Source of the DNA: Cinclus cinclus
Lineage: Eukaryota > Chordata > Aves > Passeriformes > Cinclidae
Direction: 5' to 3'
Assembly (NCBI RefSeq): GCF_963662255.1
Contig: NC_085060.1
Location: forward strand, 7,131,630-7,195,629
DNA length: 64,000 bases
Below are positions 26,390 through 40,400 of the stretch, piece after piece. The notes beneath the pieces were generated by a model. That model saw only the letters and a program-made list of their open reading frames with translations. It had not been told where the DNA came from and searched no databases. The number at the start of each line of letters is the position of its first letter. Within the stretch, counting starts at the first letter, position 1. The translations under genes and the position numbers were made by a program.

Positions 26390-26580
26390 AATCATAGAAT
26401 CTCCTGCGTTGGAAGGGACTCACAAGGATCATCAAGTCCAACTCCTGACCCTGCACAGGACAGCTCCAGAATCACAGCGTGCTCCTGAGAGCATTATTCA
26501 AATGCTTCTTGAACGGTCAGGCTTGGTGCTGTGACCATTTCCCTGGGGAGCCTATTCCAGTGCCAAATCCCCCTCTGGCC
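26390..26580 (-). mobile_element. CR1 LINE fragment
   Basis: Read on the plus strand it starts with ATCATAGAATC. It continues with GTTGGAAGGGACTCACAAGG, ATCATCAAGTCCAACTCCTG, a CCTGCACAGGACAGC block, and CTTGGTGCTGTGACC with TTCCCTGGGGAGCC. This is the pattern of a CR1 subfamily different from the copies at 17.0 kb and 56.2 kb. The octamer end is at low coordinates, so the element is on the minus strand and 5'-truncated. Confidence 0.92.
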
Positions 26581-29500
26581 ACTTTGATTCCTGCAGCACC
26601 TCTCTGCAGCCCTGCCTCACCTGCGGGGTGTAAATCCAGCTACTGGGAGACTGGTAGAGGGCAGGATTGATCCTGTGCCGTTGAGTCTGTGCTACACCAA
26701 ATGCATTTCTGTGTTTGGACTCTGAAGGACAGATCTTGCTGAATAAAGACAGTGCTGCAAGCAGTAGGAGAGTGAGCAGGCTAGCCAGCCACATATACTG
26801 GGTTATATTTCTAGGCTAAACTCCAGAGCCTTCAATTTTATTACCTAATTACCCAGCCAAACTCATTCATCTTTATTTTTCAGTCTTTCCCACAGATCCC
26901 AGTTAAAATGCAGCTTTGCTATCTGAAGTGCTGCCCAGGTACTCTCTGCTTGGAAAAAATAATGGTTTATCAGCTTTATTCACTCAAACTGTGTTTTCTT
27001 AGTGTAAAGTATGAATGGCAGAAATCCCAGCCCTGAGCAGCAGCAGAGGTCTCCATGAGGCTCTGCTGCAATGAAGGTGGCTGCATTATCATGGGCAACT
27101 GTACCAGGGGAAGCAAGAGGAAGAAAATGAGCCTCTACTTAAATGTAGGCTTCATCCCCAGTGCGACATGTCATTAGATTGCACTCAGGGCTTTGTGCCA
27201 TGGCTCACTGCAATGCCTTTATTGCAAAGTATAGGCATCAAGAATTCGTAAATAAAAACAACAGGGGGAAAAACTGCCCTCCAGAAGAGGGGAGACATAA
27301 GGAATACATCCCTGGACAATGGATTCCAAGGGGGAAAATATACTGGTGTCCCATCCTTTTTCTCTGCAGGATATGAGCCCTCCTCTCCATATGTTACTGT
27401 TGTGTAGATGTAATCCAGGTCCCATGCTGGGGCAGAGGCTCCTGCTTAGCATAACCCTGCCCCTGGGAGGGGCTTATCTTGCAAATACACCATCGTTTCT
27501 GGGCTCCTTGCCTTTATTTCCTAAGGAAGTGCACATACTGGCAGGTTCAGTGGGCATTCAGATATGGTAAATTGCTACAAAGCAGAAAACCTTCCCCAGA
27601 CCTAACAGCATTCCTGCTTGCTCTCCAGGTGGCAAGGGCTGGCCAGGGGGAGCGAGGGGAGAGGTGGCAGATGCTGTGGAGCATGAGGCTGCTGTCTTGC
27701 CAGCTTGCCTTCGTCTGACAGAGGAGAGATGGGAGAGAAACCCTCATGCAGCCTTTCTCCCTCTGAGGCCCCTTGCAGACAGAGTCGTCCTGGTGCTGCC
27801 TCCCAGCCCCAGGGTGAAAAAAACCCACTGGATTTGAGGGGCTGTGCCTCATAGGAGGCTGGGTCAGAGGCACAGATGCTTTGTGTTCAGTCTGCCCTCC
27901 TGGCCATCAACTGCTCCCAGTGAGCAGAGCCAGGATAAGCATAGCAGGAATATCCAGGAAGATGTTGGTACTGTGCTGTGCTAAGCTGTGCCATGCAAGG
28001 AGCCTGAGAGCAGGACCTGCTCAGCAGGGCAGTGAAGGTGTGTTGCAACCCAGGTAGGTGTGTGACGGGAAGGACAAGCCTAAATTCATGCTGAAGGAAG
28101 GAACCTTGTGGAGCAGAGCTTAGCAAGACATCAGGACACAGAGCAGAAGCGTAGAAGGAGATGGGTTTGGTCAGGAGAAGGGAATGAGCGTTGTCAGGAG
28201 GAGCTACTACCTGTGGGGATGGAGTGCTGAACCCTCAGTGTGCCTCGTAAAAACATATTAAGCTTCCAGGGTGTGCTGTGCTCTAGCAGGCTTCACTCAG
28301 GGAAGACTTTCACATGAGGCCACAATTCCACTCATCCTGCACCTCTGGTAGCAGTGGTACTTCTCCCTTTAGCCCTGCCTGCTAGGCTTTCTCCAACCAG
28401 ACACCAGCTGACTTGATCTTCCCAGATGTTTCCTTGTGATTTCTCCCATTCTAGCTTTTACCCCTGACCACAAGCAGCACTTGGAACAATTAACACCTTG
28501 TGCTCCTACCATGTTATGGTTTACAAGGCAGCTGGTTACTAGGGCAACAACTGCACCCTTTTCTTTCAGTGTATTGACTGAAAATCAACATTTTATATTA
28601 AAGGAAAAGAAAAATTATATTCTCTCAAGCCACAGTGAGTTACAACACCATCTCTCTTGTAATCAAGGTATTGCTGAATTATGATGCTATAAACAAACAC
28701 TTCTGATATAACCACAAACACTGTGGGACATGTAACACATTGGCAGTATATTTCAAGTGACAAACTAATTTATTGTGGGGAGTGGAGGGAGAAAAACACC
28801 TTTCCAGAAGCCACAGCAAGGAATTACAGCAAAGAATGACCAGAGCTTAGGGGTACAAGCACAAAGTAATTCTAACAACCTGGCTGGAATAAAGTACTTC
28901 AGAGTATGAGCAAGATTAGAGCAGTACCCATAGTTCAGGAGGGGAGGATACAGGTTACAGATTACAGGAGGATACTTGGTTATTCTCTCCTTTTGTCTAG
29001 CATAAATCATGATTAATTTCATAGCACTTAATAGAATTACCATGCTGTGAGACTGGTGTAAGGAAGTAGTTCCCAGGAGGGATTGGGGAAGTGAGCCCAC
29101 AGCTATCCCATAACCTTTGTAGGCCAGTGTGGAGGCTTCCCTGCTTGCAGGTGGGACTCAAGTAACAATCATGAATCATTAAGGTACATAACTATCTGGG
29201 AGATCAAAGAGATCAGGAGCTTGAGGTGAAAGTAGCTCGTGCCAGATGCTATGGAGTCACAGAACAGGCGGGGAGCTGCTTGAAAGAGATTTTGTCTCTT
29301 GCTGTGTTCCAGGTGGCTGCTGGGTCACTTTGGTCAGTGGGATTGGAAGAGAGCCATCATCTATCTCCTGGATGGTCTGCCAGCCCTGGTGTGTGGTGAG
29401 TTCCAGGTCAGGAGACTTCTTTGCCCAAACAAAGTGATTTGTGTATGCTGTTTTACTATGCCAGAATGTGCTGGGCTGTTTTGGTAGTCACCTGCTGCCC

Positions 29501-32500
29501 AAGTTGTTAAATACATGTGAGCTGTCAGTAGTGCCTCTCTCAGCTGTGAATGGGACCATGGATGGAGCGGGGGAAGCAGGATGGGCTGGGCAGCTGTTCA
29601 GTGTCTCCCCAGCCACATTCAAAAGGACATCTGTGCTGTGCAGTGGGAATGGGAGAAGGAAACAGGGATATTGTCTTAGTAAACCTGGCCCCTGGAGAAG
29701 ATAGTGCTACACAAATACACATAGATATAACCATCTATGGTTATGGTGCATACATCAATCTGATCATGATGAAGCACTTGTGATCAGGAACTATCAGTGC
29801 TTAAAGCCTGTTTTCTGTGTCTTATAACTTCTGCATTTATACCAACATGCTGGGTATTAACAGGTTATCCAAAAGTTGCCTGGAGGTTGCAGGACTGACT
29901 TTGTAGTAAAAAATATCAGCTAGACTGTGAGGTTTTGAGTGACCTAGTTGACACAGTAAGTGAGGATGATCAGGCTGACATTGCTTCTGTAAGGTTGGGT
30001 TTCCAAACATGCCTTTACAGGAATGCTGGGGTTCTCTGGCTCTAGTTTTAAGTGAGTTTCGAGTTGAGGGGGGTAAAGCTTCAAGCAATTCCACTGCAGA
30101 GTTTGTAAATGAGCACAAAAATGCATTGAATGGGAACTGTTGACTGTACAGACTTCTGATGGGTTTGACAGCACAGCTCAAAAGTTCCTTGAATAATAAG
30201 TCTATGATTTCTGGCAGCCTCCAAGTGCTGAACTTCTTTGTATTTCAAAGCAAATAAATACTTCTTAAAAAAGACCACCTCTTCTCAGCTATCCTTAAAA
30301 TTATAGCACAGAGACTGAAATAAAATGTGTATACTTGTCTCTCCTGGGACACGACGGAAGGGGAAAGCATTATCAGAATTATTTAAACTCATTGTAACAG
30401 TATTGAACCAATTATTTTGTTATATCTGGATTTGTTTTCTGCCTCTCAATGAGAACATTTGAGGTCTATCATCTCCACGATTTATGAGTTACCAGTCTGC
30501 AAGTGTAAAATTTCCAACTGGAACATATGGTATCAGAGGGAACAAGGGGGATATATTTGATTGCTCATGCTCCCCAAACTCCAAATCTACTCCATTTAGT
30601 ATTTTGTTCACAGGTCCTGTAGGGGAAAATAAAAAAATCATCTCTGATCTGAGACCAAGCACTGAACATTTCACCCTGAATAGGAATCTGTTTGAAAAAC
30701 TTACAAGCAGCTGAAAAGGGAATAGAATAGAAACTACATTTCTGTTTCTTCACAACGGGCAGAACTTAGCAATGCTGATAAAACCTCTCTGAACCTTTTT
30801 CTCTAAGTTCTGACACCTTCTTTGGAGCCTTGCCTCCAGCCAGCACATGCAGACAGAGCAAGTAGCAGGCCAGAGACCACTTGTTCTCTTTCCTGATGGT
30901 GTCAGTGAGGCTGGGCAGTCCAAGGCTGCCAGCAGAGCTGGGCGTGCAGGCAGTGGGGCTGCTGTGGTCTCTGCACCAACCCGGAGAAGTGCTCTGCCTC
31001 TGAGCCCCATGGTACTGGGAGGCTGTGCAGGATACCTTGCTGGCCATGCTGCCTGGGTTAACCCCACTTTTGAGTTTGGAACTAGCCTGAGATTCATCTG
31101 CAGTGACAGAAGACCTTTGGGATCGCCAGGCAACACTAACTATTGGCTCTGGGTAGCCACAATGCTCCTGTAATTTGCCAGTTCGTTGCTGGCCTCTTAG
31201 TACTCCACTGGGCTGACACATTCTTGTGTGGGCATTCCTTTACCTGTACAGAGAATGGTCATGCAGACCTTCCCTCTGTGCAGGGCGGCAAAGTATTCCC
31301 TTCCTTTGCTTTCCTGCAGAGCAGAGGCTTAGCCCTGAGTAACCAGGCTGTAAGGTGCAAGAAACAGGCTTCTCACTCTTCTTCCTGGCAGAATAAGGAG
31401 GTCCTAAGCCTGTAGCCCTGGGTATTGATGTCACCAAATCACAGAAGAAGAGTCTTTCACTTGGCAGCATGATGATTGTGTAGTGCCACATGTACAACCA
31501 AATCTATCCTCCCTGCCATTCAGACAGAAAGCAGCTTGTTTTGGAGCAGCTTCCCTGGGAGGGGGAGGAACAGATGTTTGAACCAGAAGCGTATGTGACA
31601 GTTGGGAAAGACAGCGTGGAAACGCACAGTTGAAAGGAGAAGTCTGATGGGAGTGTGATGACAGTAGCAGGACTTCAGTGACAAGGAGTGGGAAGGAGAA
31701 CAAGCAGGGAGGAGTGTTACTTCAAAAGCTGAGCAAAGTGCACAAGAAGATATGTCAGGAAAGCGTCAGAGAAAGGAAGAGAGGAAATGTGAGAGTAGAG
31801 ACAGGCTTTGGGATCTGTCTGCAAGCATGTGTGACCTGTTACCTGACAAATGGAGAAAGGAAGGCCTTTTATTCCTCCGCCTCCTTCCACCGAGTTAACT
31901 CTTCTTGCAGTGGAGCTGGCTGCTAGCTCTGCTGGAGCTCTTCAGTTAGTGCTCGTGGAAGGTAAGGCTGCCTATGCTGCTCCAAAGTACAGTGACTGGG
32001 GGGAGCTGTGTGAAGGTAGTCTATCAGGGATGCCCAAGCCCTTCCTCTGCCTTTATCAGGTGGCAGAGTAGCCACAAGCCTTGGGACTTCTGGACACTGC
32101 AAGAGGAGGAGAGGTGACAATCTTGTAACAGGCTTTGCCTCTAACTGTGCTGTGATCACAAAGGCAGGACGTGTGAGCAGGGAGAGAGAAGTGTGTTTGA
32201 GTATTTCTCCTATGGCAGGGAGGGACCTCTCCAGCAGTGCCTTACCCTGGTGACACCAATCACAGCTCTGCAGTGTCCAGTTTTACCCTAGTTCAGCAGA
32301 TGTGCAAGGAACACCAGGAACGTGCTGCTGCAGTGTGAAGCCTTAGAGCTGGGGGAGGAGGCATTGTGACTTCTCCTCCTGAGGGATTTACAAAGGCAGT
32401 TTTGCACAACCCTTCCTGGGCTCACCACTGACTTTCCAGTGTGCCTTGAGAAACACAAACTGGTCTGTTCTGCTTTGTGTCCTCTTGTAGGGAGGAGAGA

Positions 32501-33395
32501 ATTTCCTTAAGTATAGGGCGAGCCTTGAGATGTAATAATGAAGGGATTGCAAGGTAGATGCCAGTCACAACCAGCTAGGCCAGGAGCTGCAATCTGACAA
32601 TGGATGTTGCATGACTGGTGACTTTCCCCTTCATAGGAACATTGGCATTCATTTATTGGTGTGAAATCACAGCAAGTTAGAGGCACAGAATAATCCCTTG
32701 TGTGCAACAGGGAAGGCTGAACCATGGTGATGGAGACAGGTCAGGGTGTGCTGTGTCTGGCAGCTCTGGGGGAGAGGAGGGTCACAGCAGGGACCTGTCA
32801 GTAATATGGGCTGTTTAGGGTTGAGGCTCAGCCAACAATGCCTTCTTTCATTTATTTATTTTAAGGATTAAATGTATGGAGAGGAACATGAGGGAAAAAC
32901 AGTGTCAGGACACTGCAGCCGTGCAAGGGTGTTGAGTGCTGTTGCAGAAACAGCTTGATGAAGATGTGAAAACTTGAAGGATTTGTCCTTCCTCACCAGG
33001 AGAAGGAATGCAAGCTCATTGTAAGGAAGGAAGTTTTGGGCACCACAGAATCAATGCACAGGTGATGTTCAGAGCGTAAAGATGATGAAAACCTCTCTGG
33101 TGCCTGCTGTATTGGTTTACTGGGCTGCAGGACCCTTCTTGGAGCTGGTCTGAGGAGAGTAGCCATGGGTACTTCTCACTGTGTAGCTTGTACTGGCTGT
33201 TCTTACTCCAGAGCTGTGGTGTGGGGTGTGCTGGTGAGGGGCAGAGGGAGAACTGCAGGCTATCAGGGTGGTCTCAGACAGAAGGAGCACAGAGGAGTAG
33301 GTACCTTGATGTTTTCACCTAGGAGTGATATACTTTGAGCAGGATCAGGTTGAGTATTCCCCAGATGCTTGGCTTTGTGTAGCAGAATCACACCT

Positions 33396-33443
33396 TTCTT
33401 CTAATTAACTTGCACAGGATTTTGTGCAAGTTAATTGTAAGAG
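33396..33443. repeat. Perfect 14-bp inverted repeat, possible hairpin
   Basis: The arms AATTAACTTGCACA (33403-33416) and TGTGCAAGTTAATT (33423-33436) are exact reverse complements around the 6-base loop GGATTT. Beyond the arms a G-U-type position and one mismatch are followed by four more complementary pairs (33397-33400 with 33439-33442), giving roughly a 20-position stem. It could be a transposon remnant, a small hairpin RNA or coincidence. The stem is shorter than usual for a microRNA precursor. Confidence 0.7.
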
Positions 33444-36400
33444 TCAGAGTCAGATCCAAGTTGCATTTTCTAAAGGTACAAGTACAGGTACTGAAATTAA
33501 ATTCTCATGAACCTGTTTTCCATGCAGTCTAAACTCAGAACAACAGAGCAGCCTTTAGTCTCTGGAGAAGGTTTAAAAATCTGCCAGGTCTGTGTTCCTT
33601 GTAAAAAAACATTTAGTCAGCCCTTGACACATGTGACAGTTGCCAGCCCTTGTTCAGTGTGATCAGGGCACTGTGTACTGAATTAATCAGGGAATCCGTT
33701 CTGCCTTGTAGCTGGGATGTGGTACATCACCAAACCCTGGAAAGATCCCAGAGTGTCCTGGAAAGCAGGACAGCACAGGTGATTTTCTGCCTTAGCCCTC
33801 CCAGCCTAGGCCTGCAGAGAAGGTTTCCTTAGGACCAGCAGCCTGACTTCCTCAGGCTTTTGCTGCAGCCACGCTCCTGATGGAACAGAGCTGTGTGTCA
33901 CCCAGCATTTTATGTGTGCCTAGGAAAAGGAGCCTGAATCCCTTCCTGCATGGAGAGCTGCCAGGCTGGATGCCAACACACAACCCTCGGCATTTTTTTT
34001 ATTTACTATAAACCTCTTAAATGAAGGCTTGGGGATGTTTTTCATTTACCATGTTACTGTATGGAACCAATCACTATAAATTTAAATGGAGAGCTGGTGG
34101 GAGCACACTTACCTTTTATATCATAATTGTGCAAATGCTGCTGCCTAACTGCTATTAGGATTATTCAGAGCTTCTCAGATTTCACTGTAAAACATTAGGC
34201 TGTGAGAGGTACCGTAAGGGTGTGATTATCCGGAGAGGGTAAGTAGTAATGGGGGTTGTTGGCCAGAATTGCTGCAAGAGGGAAGAAATGCTTAGTAGCT
34301 GGAAGTAGGGGAACTTGAGGAGCATAATCTGCCATTCAGAAATACAGTGATCTGTGTGTGAAGAAATCCCACCTGATTTCTACCTGTATCTACACCAGCT
34401 TGACTTCAGTTGTCACCAGGAGTGATTCAAATCCTTGGCTGTGCATAGGTGTCAGCCCTGAGCTCCCCTGAAGAGACCCTAACTCAGCTCAGGAGTCCCG
34501 CTGACCCTCGGGCTGTGCTGCAGAGTCCCACTGGTGTGGCCACACTGGCTTGGGACATCAGAAAGCCACTTCTTCCTTTGATGGGGTCAGCAGGCCTGGC
34601 CGTGCTGGCACTCCTGAACAATTCCAGGAGCTGGGAGAGGAGCAGAGGGTCAGATGGGAGATAGCTTGGCTAGAGAGGAGCAGGACCCGGGCCGGGGGAG
34701 CTCGGGGCACTGAAGCTGACTGGGGAGTCACTGCTCTGAGCAGAGACAAGGAAGGACATGGTGCTGGGAGGATGCTTCATTACCCTGCCATAGGCATTGG
34801 ACGTCTCACAGCATCACCTCTACAGGGACCAGGCAATGCCAACTTTTTCTAGTAGGCAGGGAGAAAAGAGCAGTTCTGTGTATGCACTCCTCTACTGCCT
34901 TGATTCTTCACCTGTGACTGAGATTTTAATTTTGCATCCCATATGATTTTCCTGTTGTAACACACGCCTCTGGATTGTCACTGTAACAATGCCTTTTCTT
35001 GGCAGGGAAGGCAAATCTGAAAGGAAGCCCTTGAGCACTCTACTGTACGAGTTTCTCAAATGATGGCTGCATTTCTCCCCCTCGTTCTGCCTGTTTTCAA
35101 ATAATTTCAGGCTGGGAATAAATCTGAGTGCAAAACAGTCATGTTCAGCATATAATAACCAGACACAATTGTAAGTACACAAGCAGCCACATGGAAAACA
35201 AATGAGCTGATGGAAGGACAGAAAGAACACAAGACAGCCCAGACACCACAGTTACCATGTTCACAGTAAGATCTAATAACTCTGCCATTTACATGTAATT
35301 AATTTTTTTTCTCCTCAGGAAAAATAGGATTCTGGAAAACATTTTTAGTTACTAATTTTTTATCTTCCAATTTGTGTAGTGGTGGGAAAAAAACACCTCC
35401 CAACAACAAACATACTATGGGCCATTTAAAATGAAGCAGCTCAAAGCTGAATTCTGTCCTGATCTTCACCTGTGAAATTCTAGTGAATTCAGTGGGGTTT
35501 TGTAACTGGAGGTCAGGATTTGAATATCAGTTTATAAATCAAAGAACAGCGGGGCTGTGCAGGATCTAAGCTATTTGGGTATTCTAAAATGCCACACTAG
35601 GCAGCTGCTGATACCCTGAAAGTGTGTTGTCACTGATGATACAGAGAAAGAAGTTTGGCAGATTCTTAAAATTTTATTTTGCTTTAATATTTTCAGTATG
35701 TTTGTCTTTCTTTTGTTATTGAAGCTGCTTTTCTTTGAAAAGCATCTACTTTTAGTTGGGGAAAAGCAGAAACCTGAGACATTTGGAGAAATTTTATCAA
35801 ACACTTGTCTTGATATGAGAAGTTATAATTAATAAAAAGTTAATTATAGGTATACAACACACTGCCCAATCTCAATAGACAATGTCTTTTAAACCTAAAA
35901 TGGGTTAACAAGCCTAAAAGAAAATTTATATAGCACAGTTTCTGAGGGGAAGTTCATCTTCCTTTAAAGTGATTCATAATGTATCTTGTGTATATATATG
36001 TATGTCTTGAAAAAGAATGTGCATAAATGAAACTATTTAAAAAACATTTTCACTGTAAATATATTTTCTATTCATTCATTGTAATGTTCCTACACTCCTA
36101 AGAAAAACAGGAATCAAATATGTTAACAAAACATGGTGTCCAGTGAATGTAAAAGAAGAAGAAATCGGGAGCACTTGGCAGAAATCTACACCCTTTATTG
36201 TTAAATTTCTCCCCAAAACAATTGTTCCTTCAACATCATCAAGGATCAATGTAAGCACTTGTTGGTGGCAATGTGAGTTAGATACCTTGTCACAGATTAT
36301 GACTTTCCTGTGCTTTTCAGTGATGTGAAAAATGTAAATCCCAAACTCTGCATTGCAAAACTTCCCTTCCTCTCCCTCATTGCTTCATCACCCTGTTGAC

Positions 36401-39400
36401 CTCTTCATCTTCCTGCTCATCTGCCAAAACACCTTCATGGTCCAGTATCAAGTTTGAGCCTTATGTGTTTCAGTTTTTGCTCTAGTGTCTTAGCTCAGAT
36501 CCATTCTCACTGCTGGGCTCTGCTTGGGAGGCACCTGGACTTTTGATCTTTCACATAATCTCACCCCCAGACTCTGGTACCTCAGTCCTTGATGGCGTTT
36601 TGGCCTGTGCCAGCACAGAAATGTATGCAGGGGAACTGCCCAGGATGGACCCAGTTGCCCTCAGGGGTTTGTGGCCCCTGTCTGTCTCCAGGACTTGAGG
36701 TGGTTACTCTAAAATCAGCCTGGTGTGCTGTGGTAGCTGCTGTAGTAACAGTGTAGCTGTATACAAGTGTGGTACTGAAAATATCCCTGCCTTATTGATA
36801 GTTTAATTGGTGGTATTTAGTTAATGGTGTATGTTCTCTTTTAGTGGAAATAAACCTGGAATTATGCAACCAAATGTTTTTCCAAAAGCAGGGAGTCACT
36901 CAAGGCTGCTGCAGCAAGAGAGCCTACCTGAGTATGGCAGCAACTTCCAGTTGTTCAAAGTGCTGTTTGCTGTCTGTTGCTATGGTGAAGTGATGGCACA
37001 AAACTGATATCAAAAAGGAAACAATATTTTCTGAACAGATTTATAAGAAGGGAAAAAAATGGTGTAGGGGACAGAGAGGTCATGGGGAAGAGTGGGGAAA
37101 GCTTAAGGGACTCAGTGCTATCCTGAGCCAGTTTTTCACCTTCCTTTTTTACCTGAAGGTCCACTCGACCCTTTGAAGGCAAGACTCATCCTGTGCAGTG
37201 TCACTTCAATGAGTTGTTTTTTTTTTTACAGCCAATTAAATATTCCCCTAAACTGTAAACACTTATAACTTCAATTCACATTTTTTCCTTTGCTTCTCCT
37301 GCATCTACATGCATATGGACAATTCTTTTCCTAGCTTTACAGTCAGTTTTGGAGATCTTAAGTCCCAGCAGTGCAGTGCAGGTCATAGATCAAGAAAAAC
37401 TGCTTTCCCCTCCACCTTTGCAGCACCTATGCTGTTTATGTCTTTTCTGACAAGTAGATTTTTAACCCTTCCTAAGGCCTTGTTGTGCTGGCAGTGTGTT
37501 TCCCCACCTGGCTGGAATCACCCAGTGTTCTCTGAGTTTTCCTACACCCAGACCTTCAGCCTGCTTAAGATGCCAGCTGGAGAAGCTGGACTGTGCAAAG
37601 CAACCCTGCAGCTGATGGCTCAACAGCCTGACTGGGTGGCAAAGAGACCAAGCACTCAGTTAACAGTTCCTGTGGAGAGAACTCGTCTTTCCTTCTCTCT
37701 AGCCAAGGATTTTTTATGTCACTCCGTGTCTCACTGTCACACTGGAGACAGGCAGCCTATCTTGATAAGTTACAAACCATGGCCAGACTCAAAGCTTCAC
37801 TCAGACACGTGCTGTGAGATAGAGTAGAACCAAGATGCTATTATGCTGCTTGGAGAACATTCTCCTCTTTCATTTATCTGAATGTGAGTGGTGTAGGTGC
37901 ATCATTCCCTCGGTATGCTGTGTGCTGCTGTGGTCCTGTGCAGGATGGCCAAAGAGGAAAGGATGCACACTGGAGTTCAGCTATGGCTGAGCGTGGGTGC
38001 TGGGTGTGGGGTGGGAGCAGGTATTCATTCAGGTATTCAGGCTTTGGGAGCAATTATTTAGTGATCTGAAAGCAGCTCTCCTTCTAGCAATGTTTCAGGA
38101 CTGTGAAATAAGTATCCAGTGCAGCTTTCTCATTCCAGTGCCAGACGTGCTGATTGCTTCATTTAGTGTCACATCCATGGTGCCTAAACTACACCTTAGC
38201 TGTATCATCACTGACTTCTTTCTAATGTGGGGTCATGCCTCCCTTTATATCCAGCCCTTTTCTGGACTGCTGTTGGGTTGTAATTGCATTGGATTCTTAA
38301 TAGAGTTTCTTGGTCTGCTGTCACAGTGTGATTGCAAGAACTTGTGTTGCATTGAATGTGGTCTTGATTACTTGCCAATTAAAGTGCAAGGAAAACACTT
38401 ACAATCGCCTTTAAAATTGCATCTAGATTCCATCTCCTCTGAAGGCTATGGCAAACTTGCAGAGACTGTTTCCAGTTGTCCTGTCTTTCTACTTTTAGTC
38501 TTCAGCTTGGTGGGGTAAGTAGATAAATGTGCTTTTGATTTTTATTTTTTCCCACGTGCATTAAATGTCTTTTTTTTTTTGAGGGGGGGTGTAGTTTTAT
38601 GCATATAAAGCAGAACAGAAAGGACCCTCTGAAGCTGAGTGTTGCTCATTGCTCTTATGCCAGGTCACTTAGGGTTTACAAGGTTTGGGATAGTGCATCT
38701 TCAAAAAGAAAATACATGAAAGCAGATGGCCCTGTGGTAGCTGAGCATGGAAGAAGATGCCTGAAGAAAGTGTGTTGTGGCAGGAGGGATGTGTTAAATG
38801 AGGGACCAGAGACAAGCCAGGAATGCAAGGAGGCAGTATGCAAGGGGCACACAGTTTCCAGGAATCTGGAAGCATAGGAGTTACTGTACTGCAGTGGCAA
38901 ATCTCGTGGAGCAGGTGTGCAGGGGCAAATTGCATGCCTGCCACCCCCTGGGCATCCTGGCAGCATGTGCTGGGAAAGAGCCAGGGCCAGGGTGAGAAGA
39001 GAAGCAAAAACAGAGAGAACAGAAAGAAAAGGAAGTAAAAAGCCCCAAGAGGAATGAGGACAGTATGACAAGACACGGGGTGGGGGTGCCCACCTGTGAA
39101 GGTAACCATGAGTTTCTGTTTATCTTGCCTGTGGTTATACTGCAAGGAGGTTTTGAACTGCTGCATTGTATGACTGTTAATTATTTTAACTTGTATTTCT
39201 CACCTCAGTCCCCACGAAGTGCATTTGACAATAATTAATTTTGTGTGTGCAACTGAGAGTGTATCCTACTCCTGCAGAGGTGTCAGCTTAATGGGATATG
39301 GCTACAGGGGATAATAGTCTGTGCCATCCCATTAGGGAATTTGGGAGGTCACCTGGTCATTTAAACTAATATTTTAATTGTTGGAACATAAGGTTTCTCA

Positions 39401-39769
39401 TAGTTGAGCTGGGAACAGATTAACCTCTGTCTCTCTGAACTTGCATGCTGCCAAGCTCCTTAAACACCATTGTTAATTTTATTTTCTACTTTCAGCATGA
39501 ATTTAAGATAATTCTTTTTGTTTCCTAGGTTAAAGACAAAATACTTTAACTGGCTGAGATCCCAGTGAGCAATTACAAATATTTTATTATAGTTACAAGA
39601 CTTGGAATTCAGCCTCGGGCTGTAGGCATCCGAAAATCCATGTGTGGAAATCCCAAGTGTTGTAAGATTGCAAGGGTTTGGTATGGAGGGATTCCTCCTC
39701 ATTTTATTGAAATTAAACTCTTGGTTTAAAAATAAAATAAAAGCAAACTTGGACTTGTGACTGAAACCT

Positions 39770-40400
39770 CTGCGATCACCTTTTGAATATACCAGTTAGA
39801 GAAGGGTTAATTGAGCCTCTTCATCTCCATTGCATGTTAGCACAGAAGGTCAGCGGTGGGAGAAGCCAGGTCCACACTGAAGGCTTTTGAAATCGCCCCC
39901 TAACTAGCCTAATGAATATGCTGGTGAGATAAACAGGTCATTTAACACTTTTCATGTCGCTATTGTCCATCCAACCTTAAATGTCAACTCTGTCACTCTG
40001 ATAGGCTGGTTCTGCTTAAAAAGGTTTCCTGGCTTTGTTAGATTCCTAGGAGGGACTTCCCCCCATCCTTACTCCTAATTGCTGGCAGAACCCTACAGAT
40101 GTATTTACATCAGCCTTTTCATTCGGGTCAAGTCTCCACTAGAGAATTTTGCCAGCGTGTACGAGTGTTGAAGAGATGCAATGAAGATAGAAGTGAAAGC
40201 TCCAAATGCAGTTAGAATTATCCCGCTGGAACTGCAGCTCAGTGAGCACAGTGGAATGACTGGCTGAGGGCAGGGTGGTTTGGTACCTCTGACGATGTGC
40301 TGGGATTGCTGTGCCCATGCTAGGACAGTTTCACAGGGCTGCTGAGAGGGAGAGCCATCCGAGCGTGCCGTGCTCCTAACCTCGGGAAGGGCCATGAGTG
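39770..40400. promoter_or_regulatory. Patch of retained CpGs in AT-rich spacer, possible conserved element
   Basis: CpG dinucleotides recur here (for example in GCGATC near 39771, AATCGCC near 39891, GTCGC near 39957, TTCGGG near 40123, GCGTGTACG near 40155 and GAGCGTGCCG near 40361), while several kilobases on either side have almost none. A minus-strand frame contains a short hydrophobic segment after an acceptor-like CTGCAG near 40236, but I recognise no protein. A conserved regulatory element or an unrecognised exon are both possible. Confidence 0.3.

Noticed and set aside
37309..38518. Two consecutive plus-strand frames of 172 and 173 codons
   Set aside because: Frames of this length are expected once or twice by chance in the window. 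No domain, no shared reading frame and no convincing splice structure were seen, although GGGTAAGT near 38513 resembles a donor.
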